A stretch of 64,000 bases of DNA from Flavobacterium circumlabens (GTDB taxonomy: Bacteria > Bacteroidota > Bacteroidia > Flavobacteriales > Flavobacteriaceae), in NCBI RefSeq assembly GCF_004345565.1, contig NZ_SLWA01000007.1:248001-312000 (forward strand), given 5' to 3'. The translations under genes and the position numbers were made by a program. Shown one piece after another: positions 1 to 9,056 of this stretch; the stretch's first letter is position 1, and each line of letters starts with the position of its first letter. The notes below the pieces were generated by a model that was given only the letters and a program-made list of their open reading frames with translations, made no database searches and had not been told where the DNA came from.

Positions 1-439
1 CATTAGGCGTAAGCCCTATTTTTTTAATATAAACTGAAATAGTAGTGATGAAGGAAGGTGCAATTGACAGGTAAAAAAGTCGATTGGCACGAATCCCGAA
101 AGTCTGATCAATACTGGTTAATTTTGAATTTAATTCATGATAAGATTCTTCTTTGTCAATATCATGCCTTAAATACGTTATACGGGAGATGAAGTCCTTC
201 GTTTCTGCACTGGATACATCTGATTTTCTTGAAAACGTTTTTAAATTTTCAAGGACGTAATTGCGAAATTCGGCATCACTTTTTTCAGCCCTTCCAAGTG
301 CTATGATCTGAAATTTTTCCGGCATTCGGCAATCCAGAAACAGATTTTGAAAGGCAGGAAAGAGCTTTCTTTTTGCCAGGTCACCCGAAGCTCCAAAAAT
401 TACGATAATAGTTGGGTTGATATTTTTTACAGTACTCAT
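1..439 (-). CDS. zwf: Glucose-6-phosphate 1-dehydrogenase, N-terminal part (cut by window edge)
   Basis: The reverse strand from an ATG at 439 reads open to the window edge (146 codons). The N terminus carries the NADP-binding dinucleotide motif GASGDLAKRKLFPAF, typical of glucose-6-phosphate dehydrogenase, followed by the expected RxxYLRHD-like segment and a RLFYLSIAP strand, which is the family's conserved core. The enzyme oxidises glucose-6-phosphate to 6-phosphogluconolactone with NADP in the cytoplasm. It lies 21 bp downstream of gnd on the same strand, so gnd and zwf are likely co-transcribed. The C-terminal two thirds, including the active-site His, lie outside the window. Identification is firm; completeness cannot be judged. 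Confidence 0.93.
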   Translation of the reverse strand, partial: MSTVKNINPTIIVIFGASGDLAKRKLFPAFQNLFLDCRMPEKFQIIALGRAEKSDAEFRNYVLENLKTFSRKSDVSSAETKDFISRITYLRHDIDKEESYHELNSKLTSIDQTFGIRANRLFYLSIAPSFITTISVYIKKIGLTPN

Positions 440-460
440 TTTTGCGTCGCTTAAAGGTTC

Positions 461-1867
461 TTAATCATTCCATTCCGTATGAAAGACACCAGGGGCATCA
501 ATACGTTCGTAGGTGTGCGCTCCAAAATAGTCGCGCTGTGCCTGAATTAGGTTGGTAGGAAGATTTTCAGATCGGTAAGCATCAAAATAAGCCAGAGAAT
601 TCATAAGTCCTGCAACCGGTAATCCCTTCTGTACGGCAAACTGAATCACGGTTCTGATTCCGTTCTGACTCTCATTAAGTTTTGCGGCAATATCGGCATC
701 TAAAAGGATGTTCGGTAAGTTGGCGTCTGTGGCAAATGCTTTTCTGAAATCTTCCAGCACATTTGCACGAATGATACAGCCTCCACGCCATATTTTGGTA
801 ACAGTCTCCAGATTCAATTCGTAATTGTATTCCTTAGAAGCAGTTCTCAGCTGAGCCAGTCCCTGCGCATAAGTAATCAGAATAGCAAAATATAAGGTTG
901 ACTTTAGTGAAGCAATGGCTTCGGCGGCATTTACAGCTGCCGGATCGTTATTCCAGATCAGTTTCGTGGCTGCCTCAATTCTTTCGGGTTTGCTTTTAGA
1001 CATATCGCGCATCACTACCGCAGCATCAATGGTCGGAACCGGAACCTGCAGGTCCATGGCATTCTGGGAAGTCCATTTGCCTGTTCCTTTCGATTTGGCC
1101 CAGTCTGATATTTGGTTGATAAGTCTCAGGCCGTTTTCGTCTTTTTGTTTCAGGATATGGCCTGTTATTTCAATCAGGTAGGATTTAAGATCAGTCTCGT
1201 TCCACTCTTCAAAAGCTTTCTGAATGGTATCTTCATCGAGATTATAACCACGTTTCATGAGGTCATAGATTTCAGAAATGAGCTGCATAATTCCGTATTC
1301 GATTCCGTTGTGAACCATTTTAACGTAGTTTCCGGCGGATCCGTTTCCTAAGTATTCCACACAAGGTTCTCCTTCAACTTTTGCTGCTATCGCTTCAAAA
1401 ATAGGGCGAAGTCTTTCATAGGCTTTTTTATCTCCTCCGGGCATCATGCTCGGACCGAATCGGGCTCCTTTTTCGCCTCCGGAAATTCCCATACCAAAGA
1501 AGTGGATTCCTTTAGCCGATAATTCGACAAATCTTCGGTCGGTATCGGTAAAATACGTATTACCGCCATCAATGATAATATCTCCTTCGTCAAGATGTGG
1601 AAGCAGGCTTTGAATGGCGCTGTCGACAGGTTTTCCGGCAGGTACCAATAGCATGATCGCTCTTGGACGCTGAATTAATCCGACAAAATGTTTAACGTCT
1701 GTTGTTGCTTCGAGTGTATGTTCCGCATCAGCTTCCTTTTGAAGAGAGTTGACCTTTTCCGGATCTAAATCTAATCCTGCTGCGGCAAATTTTTGGCTGG
1801 CAATGTTTAAAAGTAAGTTACGGCCCATTACGCCGAGACCGACAATGCCAAAATCAAATGTGTTCAT
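461..1867 (-). CDS. gnd: 6-phosphogluconate dehydrogenase, decarboxylating (NADP-dependent)
   Basis: A 468-residue protein, full length for the family. The N-terminal Rossmann motif GLVGLGVMGRNL-type (here FGIVGLGVMGRNLLLN, residues 6-21) binds the nucleotide. The signature IDGGNTYFTDT and the substrate segment GMGISGGEKGARFGPSMMPGG are present, followed by the catalytic Lys region NYVKMVHNGIEYG. The C-terminal all-helical domain ends in HTEWND. It converts 6-phosphogluconate to ribulose-5-phosphate, CO2 and NADPH. It is the first gene of a probable gnd-zwf operon and is transcribed away from the sigma-factor system. Nothing unusual was seen. Confidence 0.97.
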   Translation of the reverse strand: MNTFDFGIVGLGVMGRNLLLNIASQKFAAAGLDLDPEKVNSLQKEADAEHTLEATTDVKHFVGLIQRPRAIMLLVPAGKPVDSAIQSLLPHLDEGDIIIDGGNTYFTDTDRRFVELSAKGIHFFGMGISGGEKGARFGPSMMPGGDKKAYERLRPIFEAIAAKVEGEPCVEYLGNGSAGNYVKMVHNGIEYGIMQLISEIYDLMKRGYNLDEDTIQKAFEEWNETDLKSYLIEITGHILKQKDENGLRLINQISDWAKSKGTGKWTSQNAMDLQVPVPTIDAAVVMRDMSKSKPERIEAATKLIWNNDPAAVNAAEAIASLKSTLYFAILITYAQGLAQLRTASKEYNYELNLETVTKIWRGGCIIRANVLEDFRKAFATDANLPNILLDADIAAKLNESQNGIRTVIQFAVQKGLPVAGLMNSLAYFDAYRSENLPTNLIQAQRDYFGAHTYERIDAPGVFHTEWND

Positions 1868-2231
1868 AGTTTTTCAAATTAACTAAATTATTAGTGTGCT
1901 GTTGTTCACAATACTGCAAGAAAATACGCTGTATTGCTTATGTCGTGCTAAATTAGACAAAAAGGTTGGAATATTAAACAATTAAGCCCAGCCTTTAAAT
2001 CTTTGCCAAATAAACTTGACATACGAACAAAATTAAAGGAAAAGTCGCATAAAAGGGATCTCTTTCCGAAGTGCCTTTTTCAGAGGGCGGGTAAATTATT
2101 TTTGTGTTATAAAATCACTTCAGGTTGTAGATCAAATATTAATAAATCATTAAATGACGAAGCGCGTAAAATAACGGATGTTAGTTTAAGATAATTTTGT
2201 AAGGATTGTTTACCTATTTTAAAACTGCATT
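1868..2231. other. Divergent intergenic region between gnd and the ECF sigma gene
   Basis: The 364 bp separate two divergently transcribed genes. I see no convincing gene in it. The only recognisable element is the TAnnTTTG match listed separately. No clear -7 box for gnd was found on the minus strand. Confidence 0.5.
2192..2199 (+). promoter_or_regulatory. Possible housekeeping -7 box for the ECF sigma gene
   Basis: TAATTTTG matches the Bacteroidota -7 consensus TAnnTTTG and lies 32 bp before the sigma-factor ATG. No good TTG -33 element is visible at the usual spacing, so this is tentative. Confidence 0.35.
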
Positions 2232-2798
2232 ATGAATACTATTTTGATCACCAGATTGCGCGACGGAGATGATTCTTCTTTTAAGGAAATCTATGAGCTA
2301 TATCATTTCAAAGTATTTTGTTTTGTCAAAAAATATACGGCCCAGCTTGCAGATGCCGAAGATATCACCCAAAATGTTTTTATTCACCTCTGGAAGTACC
2401 GCACTAAAATTGAACCGGGAATAGCGCTGGATGCCGTTTTGTTTAAGAGCAGTAAACAGGAAATTTCAAAATGGTATAAAAAGCAAAATAAAGTTCTCTC
2501 GGTCGAATACGTTCAATTGATAAAAGAACTGGATAGTGCTGATGAAGTGGACGAGAACATTTCGCTCAAGCTGGAAAAATTAGAAATGCTGTTGCAGCAA
2601 ATCCCTGAAAAAAGGAGAAAAATTTTTACACTGCATAAGTTTGAAGAAATGAGTTATAAGGAAATTGCACTGGAAATGGGCATGTCTCAAAGTGCTGTTG
2701 CCAACCAGATTTCCAAAACACTGCAATACCTTAAAAAGAATTCCGTAAAAAGCTATGAACTGTATTGGTTTGCCCTGGTATTCATCAATCACTACTAG
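2232..2798 (+). CDS. ECF RNA polymerase sigma factor, FecI-like (Bacteroidota type)
   Basis: A 188-residue sigma-70 family protein of the small extracytoplasmic-function class. Region 2 spans about residues 24-90 with the conserved segment DAEDITQNVFIHLWKYR. Region 4 spans about residues 125-180 with the helix-turn-helix EEMSYKEIALEMGMSQSAVANQI. It would direct RNA polymerase to a small regulon when released by its anti-sigma partner. The next gene downstream encodes a FecR-type anti-sigma protein and the one after that a TonB receptor with an STN signalling domain, the standard cell-surface signalling trio. The repeated promoter motif at 2971-3027 and 7285-7340 is the likely target. The inducing ligand is unknown. 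Confidence 0.92.
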   Translation: MNTILITRLRDGDDSSFKEIYELYHFKVFCFVKKYTAQLADAEDITQNVFIHLWKYRTKIEPGIALDAVLFKSSKQEISKWYKKQNKVLSVEYVQLIKELDSADEVDENISLKLEKLEMLLQQIPEKRRKIFTLHKFEEMSYKEIALEMGMSQSAVANQISKTLQYLKKNSVKSYELYWFALVFINHY

Positions 2799-2970
2799 GC
2801 GCTTATTTTTCATTTCAGTTTTATAGGTTATTACTGCAGGAGGCATCAGACAATGGTCAGGATCAGAACTCCTATGTAAATTAAATGTAACTTATTTTTT
2901 AGCTGTTTTAGCTAACTAACTGTTTGTTAGTGTTTTGTTGTTGTTTGTTTTTTTAGAGCATTAACAAAAG

Positions 2971-3027
2971 GTTAAGTGTCGCATACCCCCGTGATTTTTT
3001 GAAGCAGAATAATCTAATGTACATAAA
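2971..3027 (+). promoter_or_regulatory. Candidate ECF sigma promoter upstream of fecR (copy 1)
   Basis: Three blocks are seen: GTTAAG at 2971-2976, GTGATTTTTT at 2991-3000 and AATCTAATGTACATAAA at 3011-3027. The second and third blocks are separated by exactly 10 bp. The same arrangement recurs at 7285-7340 and nowhere else that I noticed. It lies about 50 bp before the fecR ATG. Assignment to the neighbouring sigma factor is inference from the repetition and the context. Confidence 0.6.
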
Positions 3028-3077
3028 CAGGAGATATTCGCGATTTTTCCTGGTACAATTAATTTTACTGATACATA

Positions 3078-3923
3078 ATGAAATCGAACAGACTACGTGA
3101 AGAATGGGATGAGTTGCCGCAAAAAGGAATATTTTCTGATGAAATAAAATTCAGGATGTGGAATACTATTCAAAATGCCACAATTAAAAAACGCAAACGT
3201 ATTTATCAAAAAGCAATTGCGGCCTGTATTATTCTTTTTATTTCTATTGCAGGATATCAGTCTTTTTCTGCCTTAGATTTTGTTACAACTCCTAAAGTGG
3301 TCACTCACACCTTTCCTCAGGATATCCGATTATTGCGTTTATCTGACGGAACAAAAGTATGGGTGAATGAAAATACCCAAATTGAGTATCCGGAACATTT
3401 TGCAGCCAACGAACGAATTGTAAAATTAAAAGGAGAAGCTTTTTTTGAAGTGGCACGAGATACCACGAGGCCTTTTATCATTAGTTCCGGTGACATCAAA
3501 ACGACCGTTTTGGGTACTTCTTTTGATGTGAAAGCGTACGGAAAAATAGCGGAAGTAAATGTACGTACAGGTAAAGTAAAAGTAGAAAGCTCCCAAAATA
3601 CTGTTTTTTTAGAAAGAGGAGATGCGGCGCTGCTTAGTCCCGAAAATAAGACCCTCAAAAAACACAGAATAACAGTTTTGGAACCGGAATGGAAAAAAGC
3701 ACTCCTCGATGTTGACGGATTAAGTCTGGTAACCGTTATCCAAAAGCTGCAGGCAGATCACAATTTCACCCTGAAATACGCCAGTGAAGATTTAAAATTA
3801 TTGCAGATAAAAGGAACCCTGGATACCAGACAGGGAATCCCGGAAATAATACAGACTATTGCTTTCGCTTTAGAAGTAACGATAAAACCTATTGGTGACA
3901 ATACTTATATGGTCAGCAAATAG
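3078..3923 (+). CDS. FecR-family anti-sigma factor
   Basis: A 281-residue inner-membrane signalling protein. A basic cytoplasmic N terminus (about residues 1-40) precedes one membrane helix (about 41-60, AIAACIILFISIAGY). The periplasmic FecR domain follows (about 75-175, with LSDGTKVWVNENTQIEYP and GEAFFEVARDTTRPF). A C-terminal DUF4974-like domain spans about 205-281 (VIQKLQADHNFTLKY). In this family the N terminus holds the sigma factor and the periplasmic part senses the TonB receptor's signalling domain. It lies 279 bp after the sigma gene behind its own candidate sigma-dependent promoter, so the system is probably autoregulated through fecR and the receptor. The next gene starts 75 bp on. 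Confidence 0.93.
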   Translation: MKSNRLREEWDELPQKGIFSDEIKFRMWNTIQNATIKKRKRIYQKAIAACIILFISIAGYQSFSALDFVTTPKVVTHTFPQDIRLLRLSDGTKVWVNENTQIEYPEHFAANERIVKLKGEAFFEVARDTTRPFIISSGDIKTTVLGTSFDVKAYGKIAEVNVRTGKVKVESSQNTVFLERGDAALLSPENKTLKKHRITVLEPEWKKALLDVDGLSLVTVIQKLQADHNFTLKYASEDLKLLQIKGTLDTRQGIPEIIQTIAFALEVTIKPIGDNTYMVSK

Positions 3924-3998
3924 AGATGCAATTTCCTGACAAGACAACAATATCAAACTATAATAAACAAATACACACCTAAAACAAATTATTGACTT

Positions 3999-6900
3999 AT
4001 GAGCGATTTTTTCAGGCAATTTTCAATTGCTGTACAAATTCTGTTTTTCAGCCTGTTTCTCGGTACAGCGAGTATATATGCACAATCTGGCACCGTGTCA
4101 GTAGATTTTAAAAATGCTTCGCCAAAAGATATTTTTGAAAATTTAGAATCCCGGACTCCCTATCGCTTTGTTTATCAAAAAGACATCGATTTTAGTAAAC
4201 CGCTTGTGACGCTAAAAAAAGACAATGTTAGTATCGATGTTATATTACAGGAACTTCAGGTGCTGACCAATTTAAATTTCAGAAGAAACAACACCAATAT
4301 TGCGGTCAATAAAAAAACGGCTTCCACCAAAAAAGTAGGAAACATTTCGGGAAAAGTCGTCGATAAAAACGGTCTTGCTTTACCGGGTGCCTCCCTAAAA
4401 GTAGTAGAGACCGGAAATACTACGGTTTCAGATTTTGATGGAAATTATTCCTTTAGTCTGGAAGAGGGAACTTATGCATTGGAGATCAGTTATGTCTCCT
4501 TTCAAACTCAGAAAATTACAGACATAAAGGTATCCGGGGAATCTGATGCCGTATTGAATGTAGTGCTAAAAGATGATGCAGAATCCCTGAATGAAGTGGT
4601 GATTACCCAAACTTACCAAAAAGCGACTGCTTCTACCGAAGGAATGCTGCTGCAGCAAAAGAAAGCGGCTCAGTTTTCAGATGGTATTTCTGCCGAACAA
4701 ATTGCCCGAACTCCGGATAAAGATGTTGGAAGTACCTTAAAAAGAATCACGGGCGTCACTACAATTGATGATAAATATGTAGTCGTGCGTTCTATGGGGG
4801 AGCGTTGGAATCAGGCGGTAATGGACGGAGTGAATCTTCCGAGTACCGATCCGAACCAGCAACAGTTTAATTTTGACATTATCCCTACCGCGATGGTAGA
4901 AAGTGTTATTGTCAGTAAAAATGCCACTCCGGATATGAATGCCAATTTTGCCGGTGGTTATGTAGAGGTAAAAACCAAAGATATTCCGAAGAAAAATTTT
5001 ATGACATTCAGCATAGGAACTTCCTATAACAGCCGAAGCACTTTTAAGGATCGCCTGACGAAACAAGAGGGAGAAAGCGATTATATCGGATTCGATGATG
5101 GTACGAGAAGTTACCCTTCCGGTTTGGTAAATATCGCTGTACCTACTACCGAAGCAGCATCAGGGCCTTTTTTAGAACAATCCAAAAGGTTTACCCAGGA
5201 TAATTTTACAACGTATAAAACATATGCCGCTCCGGGAACTTCAATGCAATTTGCCGTAGGCCGTGTTTATGAACTAAAAGACAATAACAAATTTGGTTTT
5301 GTAGGTTCGCTGATCTTCAAAAACACACAGGATCAGTTAAAAATTGATCATACAGAGAGAGGATCTTACATGCCTAATACGGAATTTACAGCCGGACCGG
5401 AAAATGGTTATTCGACTTTTAAAAAATATGGATTTAAAAATTCAGGTGCCGCTTATAATTTCAATTCAACACTGGGGGGAATGTTTAATGCGGGAATTCA
5501 GTTGGGAAAGCATAAAATTACAACCCGAAATACCTACATGCACATGTACGACAGTCAATTGACTCAAATTACGGGTTGGAATTTATATAATGGTAATTTA
5601 GAGCAAATAGTAGAAGGAAGCTTTTTACCGTTTACACAGGAAACAAGTTATCCTGTCTACCAAAAATTTATACAAAACAAAATTGAAGGTAATCATCGTT
5701 TTGAAAATTTTGAAATTAACTGGTTTGGTGCTTTTACAACTACATCAAAAGACACTAAGGATGCTACTTTTTTGACACAGCGTAGAAAAAAAGTTGGAGA
5801 CGATGTGCTTTTATATCAGGAAATTTACAATAGCTCGCCGGATAATTTTAAGAGATCAAATTTTACCAATAGTGAAAAAGATTATAATGTAGGAATTAAT
5901 TTTAACTATGCTTTTGATATTGGGGAATCGATTAAAAACAATATCAAAGCAGGTTATTTCGGTACCTATAAAAAAGCAACTAATCAGCAGGAAACAGCAG
6001 CAATGGTTACTTTAGGACAGCCAACTGAAACTGCTGTTGTTGATTTTCCTTACTCCCAATTACTCGATGGCTCCTATTATAAGTGGGGTGGTTTCGGATG
6101 GAACAGAATCACTACTTATGGCAATGAATATATAGGAGATGTTAAAATTCATTCTCCTTTTTTAATGCTCGATAATAAAATCAATCCATACATAAGATTG
6201 GTATGGGGAATGCGCGCCGAGAGTTATGTGTATACTCAGATTGCCAGCCAGTCTGATAATTCAGGCAGTTTTGAAACCGCACAATTAGACGATGATGTCT
6301 GGCAATATCTTCCTTCGGCAAATTTAACGATAAGCCCGACAAACAAAATGAATGTGAGACTCGGTTATAACAAATCGGTCCTGCGTCCTCAGTTTGCAGA
6401 GCGTCTGAACATGCCCTATTATGATCCGGTACGTAATGCACAGGTTTTAAATTACACTGGAGGAATTGTTTCGACTTTAGTAGATAGTTTTGATTTTAAG
6501 ACGGAATGGTTTCCAGCTCCGGGTGAAATTATTTCTTTTGGTATTTATCATAAAAATATTAAAAAACCAATTGAAGGTGTTACACAGATAGGAGCAGATG
6601 GGGGCACGAGATATATTTATAACATGAATTCCGATAGTGCTAAACTTTTTGGAGTTGAATTTGAAATTTATAAAAATTTATCCTTTCTGGGTGAAGGAGA
6701 TCTTTTAAAGAAAATATTTCTGTGCGGGAATGCAGCATTCAATGATACCAAGGTTACGGGATATGTAAAAATAGATGGTACCGGGGGACTTTATGAAGCA
6801 AACCGACCATTATATGGTCAGGCACCTTATAATTACAATTTAGGTCTGGATTATATTGGGGAACGCGCAGGGTTCAGTATTAGACACAATGCAATAGGCG

Positions 6901-7232
6901 ATCAGTATATTTTAGTAGGATTTGATTATGATGCAGAAGAAATACGCATGCCTTATGCAGTTACAGATGTTCAGGTCAGCTACAAGTTGTTTAAAGAAAA
7001 GAATTTAGAAATAAAGTTAGGAGTTAAAAATCTTTTTGACACGGCTATTGAGACATACAATAATTTCAATAGTTATTCAAAGATTAATGATGTCGAATTC
7101 GGATCCAATCCAAGAGATCAAAGAGGACTTGGTGCTGGAGCCACAGATAAATACGATCCTTTTATCGATCAAAAAAAGTTTAAAGCCTGGAGCGGAAGAA
7201 CCATAAGCTTTTCTATGAATTATTCTTTTTAG
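3999..7232 (+). CDS. TonB-dependent outer-membrane receptor with STN signalling and carboxypeptidase-D-like domains
   Basis: A 1077-residue outer-membrane protein. After a signal peptide (about 1-29, ending IYAQ), an STN domain (about 33-105) would transmit the signal to FecR. A CarboxypepD_reg-like beta-sandwich (about 113-195, ISGKVVDKNGLALPGASLKV) follows, then the plug (about 225-330, RITGVTTIDDKYVVVRSMGER and NANFAGGYVEVKT). The rest is a beta barrel ending in the aromatic terminus FSMNYSF. It imports an unknown ligand using TonB energy. No SusD-like partner follows, which differs from the usual glycan-uptake pairs. The downstream genes are instead secreted or lipid-anchored proteins under a matching promoter motif. 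The substrate cannot be read from sequence. Confidence 0.9.
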   Translation: MSDFFRQFSIAVQILFFSLFLGTASIYAQSGTVSVDFKNASPKDIFENLESRTPYRFVYQKDIDFSKPLVTLKKDNVSIDVILQELQVLTNLNFRRNNTNIAVNKKTASTKKVGNISGKVVDKNGLALPGASLKVVETGNTTVSDFDGNYSFSLEEGTYALEISYVSFQTQKITDIKVSGESDAVLNVVLKDDAESLNEVVITQTYQKATASTEGMLLQQKKAAQFSDGISAEQIARTPDKDVGSTLKRITGVTTIDDKYVVVRSMGERWNQAVMDGVNLPSTDPNQQQFNFDIIPTAMVESVIVSKNATPDMNANFAGGYVEVKTKDIPKKNFMTFSIGTSYNSRSTFKDRLTKQEGESDYIGFDDGTRSYPSGLVNIAVPTTEAASGPFLEQSKRFTQDNFTTYKTYAAPGTSMQFAVGRVYELKDNNKFGFVGSLIFKNTQDQLKIDHTERGSYMPNTEFTAGPENGYSTFKKYGFKNSGAAYNFNSTLGGMFNAGIQLGKHKITTRNTYMHMYDSQLTQITGWNLYNGNLEQIVEGSFLPFTQETSYPVYQKFIQNKIEGNHRFENFEINWFGAFTTTSKDTKDATFLTQRRKKVGDDVLLYQEIYNSSPDNFKRSNFTNSEKDYNVGINFNYAFDIGESIKNNIKAGYFGTYKKATNQQETAAMVTLGQPTETAVVDFPYSQLLDGSYYKWGGFGWNRITTYGNEYIGDVKIHSPFLMLDNKINPYIRLVWGMRAESYVYTQIASQSDNSGSFETAQLDDDVWQYLPSANLTISPTNKMNVRLGYNKSVLRPQFAERLNMPYYDPVRNAQVLNYTGGIVSTLVDSFDFKTEWFPAPGEIISFGIYHKNIKKPIEGVTQIGADGGTRYIYNMNSDSAKLFGVEFEIYKNLSFLGEGDLLKKIFLCGNAAFNDTKVTGYVKIDGTGGLYEANRPLYGQAPYNYNLGLDYIGERAGFSIRHNAIGDQYILVGFDYDAEEIRMPYAVTDVQVSYKLFKEKNLEIKLGVKNLFDTAIETYNNFNSYSKINDVEFGSNPRDQRGLGAGATDKYDPFIDQKKFKAWSGRTISFSMNYSF

Positions 7233-7284
7233 TAACATTGAATTGCTGATTTCAGTAATAAAAGACTACTAAAATTAAGAAAAC

Positions 7285-7340
7285 GTTAAGGATAAATTTT
7301 CACGTGATTTTTTACTCTGTTGAAATCTAATGTATATAAA
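7285..7340 (+). promoter_or_regulatory. Candidate ECF sigma promoter upstream of the beta-helix lipoprotein unit (copy 2)
   Basis: GTTAAG at 7285-7290, GTGATTTTTT at 7304-7313 and AATCTAATGTATATAAA at 7324-7340 repeat the blocks found before fecR. The 10-bp spacing between the last two is the same, and the first spacing differs by 1 bp. It lies 52 bp after the TonB receptor stop codon and would start a separate transcript with a leader of nearly 400 nt. Confidence 0.6.
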
Positions 7341-7724
7341 GGACCATAGATTTTTTAATATCAATAAAATCGGTTTCCAAATTAATTTCTTTGAAAAAAG
7401 GTTGCAAGTAGTTACTAAACATTTCAGACGTACATAATCTGCAAAAAAAACCAGACCGGAAAACGGATCAGAATGGTAAAATAGATTTTCACGTTCTCTA
7501 ATATTTGCGGTTGTATTTGTTTCCGGTTAGAAGAGAAATGACCTTTCGCCTGTGCCCTGAAAGTGAAAGAAGAATATGCAGGGATAAGTCTCCGGTGGTA
7601 AACGGAAAGCTTATTAAAAAACTTTACCAAAAAAGGAAAGGTCAGAGGGAAGAAAATTTGCTGCTCTCCCCAAAGACCTCAAGTGTAAAATATAAGCAGC
7701 AAAGTTAATCAAAATTCAGTTATC
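7341..7724 (+). other. Long 5' leader, possibly structured, before the beta-helix lipoprotein
   Basis: The stretch between the candidate ECF promoter and the lipoprotein ATG is about 385 bp. From about 7530 to 7690 it is less AT-rich than typical gaps here and holds several short inverted repeats, such as CCCTG (7555-7559) with CAGGG (7578-7582). A short ORF lies in it (67 codons from 7505) but has no recognisable domain. It may be a structured untranslated leader or a degraded gene; no known riboswitch class was recognised. Confidence 0.35.
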
Positions 7725-9026
7725 ATGAAAAAAGTTTTTTTGTTCGCGATTGCAATTATTTTCTTCAATTCTTGTCAAAATGATGAAGCAAGTGCTGATT
7801 CTTCATTTGCAATGAAATCTGCCAGCGCAGATTATTCAGGTTATCCTGCTACAGTACAAACTGTAAGTGGTAACATTACTACTAACACTACCTGGACAAA
7901 CGACAGAGTTTGGGAAGTTAGCGGAGTTGTTCGTGTAATAGGAGCAAAATTAACCATACAACCAGGAACTTTCATTAAAGCTAAAGTATTAGCCAGTGGA
8001 GCTACAGGTGTAGTGGTAATTACTAAAACAGGTCAGATCGATGCTCAGGGTACTGCAACAGCACCTGTTATCTTTACAAGTTATAATTTGTTAGACGGAA
8101 ATGCTACTACAAAAGCAACTCCCGGAGATTTTGGAGGACTTGTTCTTTTAGGAGATGCTCAGGTAAATACAGGTTTAACTACCAATATTATCGAAGGTTT
8201 AGGAGATCAGCCAACACCATCTGATTTTTATTACGGAGGAACAAACAATACACACAGCGCCGGAGCTTTAAACTATGTTCGTATCGAGTATGCAGGTCGT
8301 ATTTTAGATGCAGCTACAGGTGTTGAAATCAATGGTTTAACTTGTGGTGGTGTTGGTAGCGGTACTGTTATTGATCACGTTCAGGTATCTTACGGAAGAG
8401 ATGATTCATTCGAATTCTTCGGAGGAACAGTAAAAGCAAGCCATTTAGTTTCTTTTGCTCCGGATGATGACAATTTCGATTTTGACTTTGGTTACACAGG
8501 AACGATCAATAAAGCAATCGCTATTGCTGATACAAACTCGACACATAGTTTAAGCGGTGGAAACCCGGATTCAAACGGTATCGAATTAGATAATAACGCG
8601 ACTGGTACTTCGACTACAATTATCACAAGACCGGTAATTTCTGAATTATCAATCATTGGTGCAAATTCAATTGCAGGTGGAGCTCTTTATGAAAATGCAA
8701 TCCACGTACGCAGATTAGGACAAATAAGCCTTACAAATGCTACTGTTACAGGATATGTTACAGGAATCAGATTTGAGTCTCCTTCATTACCTGCAAGTTC
8801 TGCAAGAAGCTTTTTATCCGTACATGCTTTCACTGATCCTATATTGCCGGTTGGAACATCTTTAGGTGCAGGAAGTTCACCAGCGTCTACTGCTACAATT
8901 GCAGATTCATGGGCTTTAACACAACCATTTTTTAATATTGCTACATTAAACTTAGCAGGAGCTACAGGTGCATTTAAGACAGAACAAAACTGGACAAACA
9001 CCTGGACAAAGTTTATTAATTTCTAA
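7725..9026 (+). CDS. Putative right-handed beta-helix lipoprotein of unknown function
   Basis: A 433-residue exported lipoprotein. The signal peptide MKKVFLFAIAIIFFNSC ends in a lipobox Cys at residue 17. The body is rich in Gly, Thr and Val with regularly spaced strands. It contains segments known from a widespread unassigned Bacteroidota family: SGVVRVIGAKLTIQPGTFIK, APVIFTS, FGGLVLLGDAQVN, LNYVRIEYAGR, SFEFFGGTVKASHLVSF and DDDNFDFDFGY. The pattern resembles a parallel beta-helix surface protein. Members of this family are often next to TonB receptors. It is the first gene after the second ECF-type promoter, so it is probably co-regulated with the receptor and may capture or present the ligand; that role is inference. 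No catalytic residues were recognised. Confidence 0.7.
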   Translation: MKKVFLFAIAIIFFNSCQNDEASADSSFAMKSASADYSGYPATVQTVSGNITTNTTWTNDRVWEVSGVVRVIGAKLTIQPGTFIKAKVLASGATGVVVITKTGQIDAQGTATAPVIFTSYNLLDGNATTKATPGDFGGLVLLGDAQVNTGLTTNIIEGLGDQPTPSDFYYGGTNNTHSAGALNYVRIEYAGRILDAATGVEINGLTCGGVGSGTVIDHVQVSYGRDDSFEFFGGTVKASHLVSFAPDDDNFDFDFGYTGTINKAIAIADTNSTHSLSGGNPDSNGIELDNNATGTSTTIITRPVISELSIIGANSIAGGALYENAIHVRRLGQISLTNATVTGYVTGIRFESPSLPASSARSFLSVHAFTDPILPVGTSLGAGSSPASTATIADSWALTQPFFNIATLNLAGATGAFKTEQNWTNTWTKFINF

Positions 9027-9056
9027 TTAATACTATAATTATTTAAATAATTTAAC

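Noticed and set aside
2003..2194. 63-codon plus-strand ORF between gnd and the sigma gene
   Set aside because: It starts with TTG, has no recognisable motif, and overlaps the likely promoter region of the sigma gene.
7505..7708. 67-codon plus-strand ORF in the leader of the beta-helix gene
   Set aside because: No domain or signal peptide and an odd basic composition; treated as part of a long leader, though it is mentioned there.
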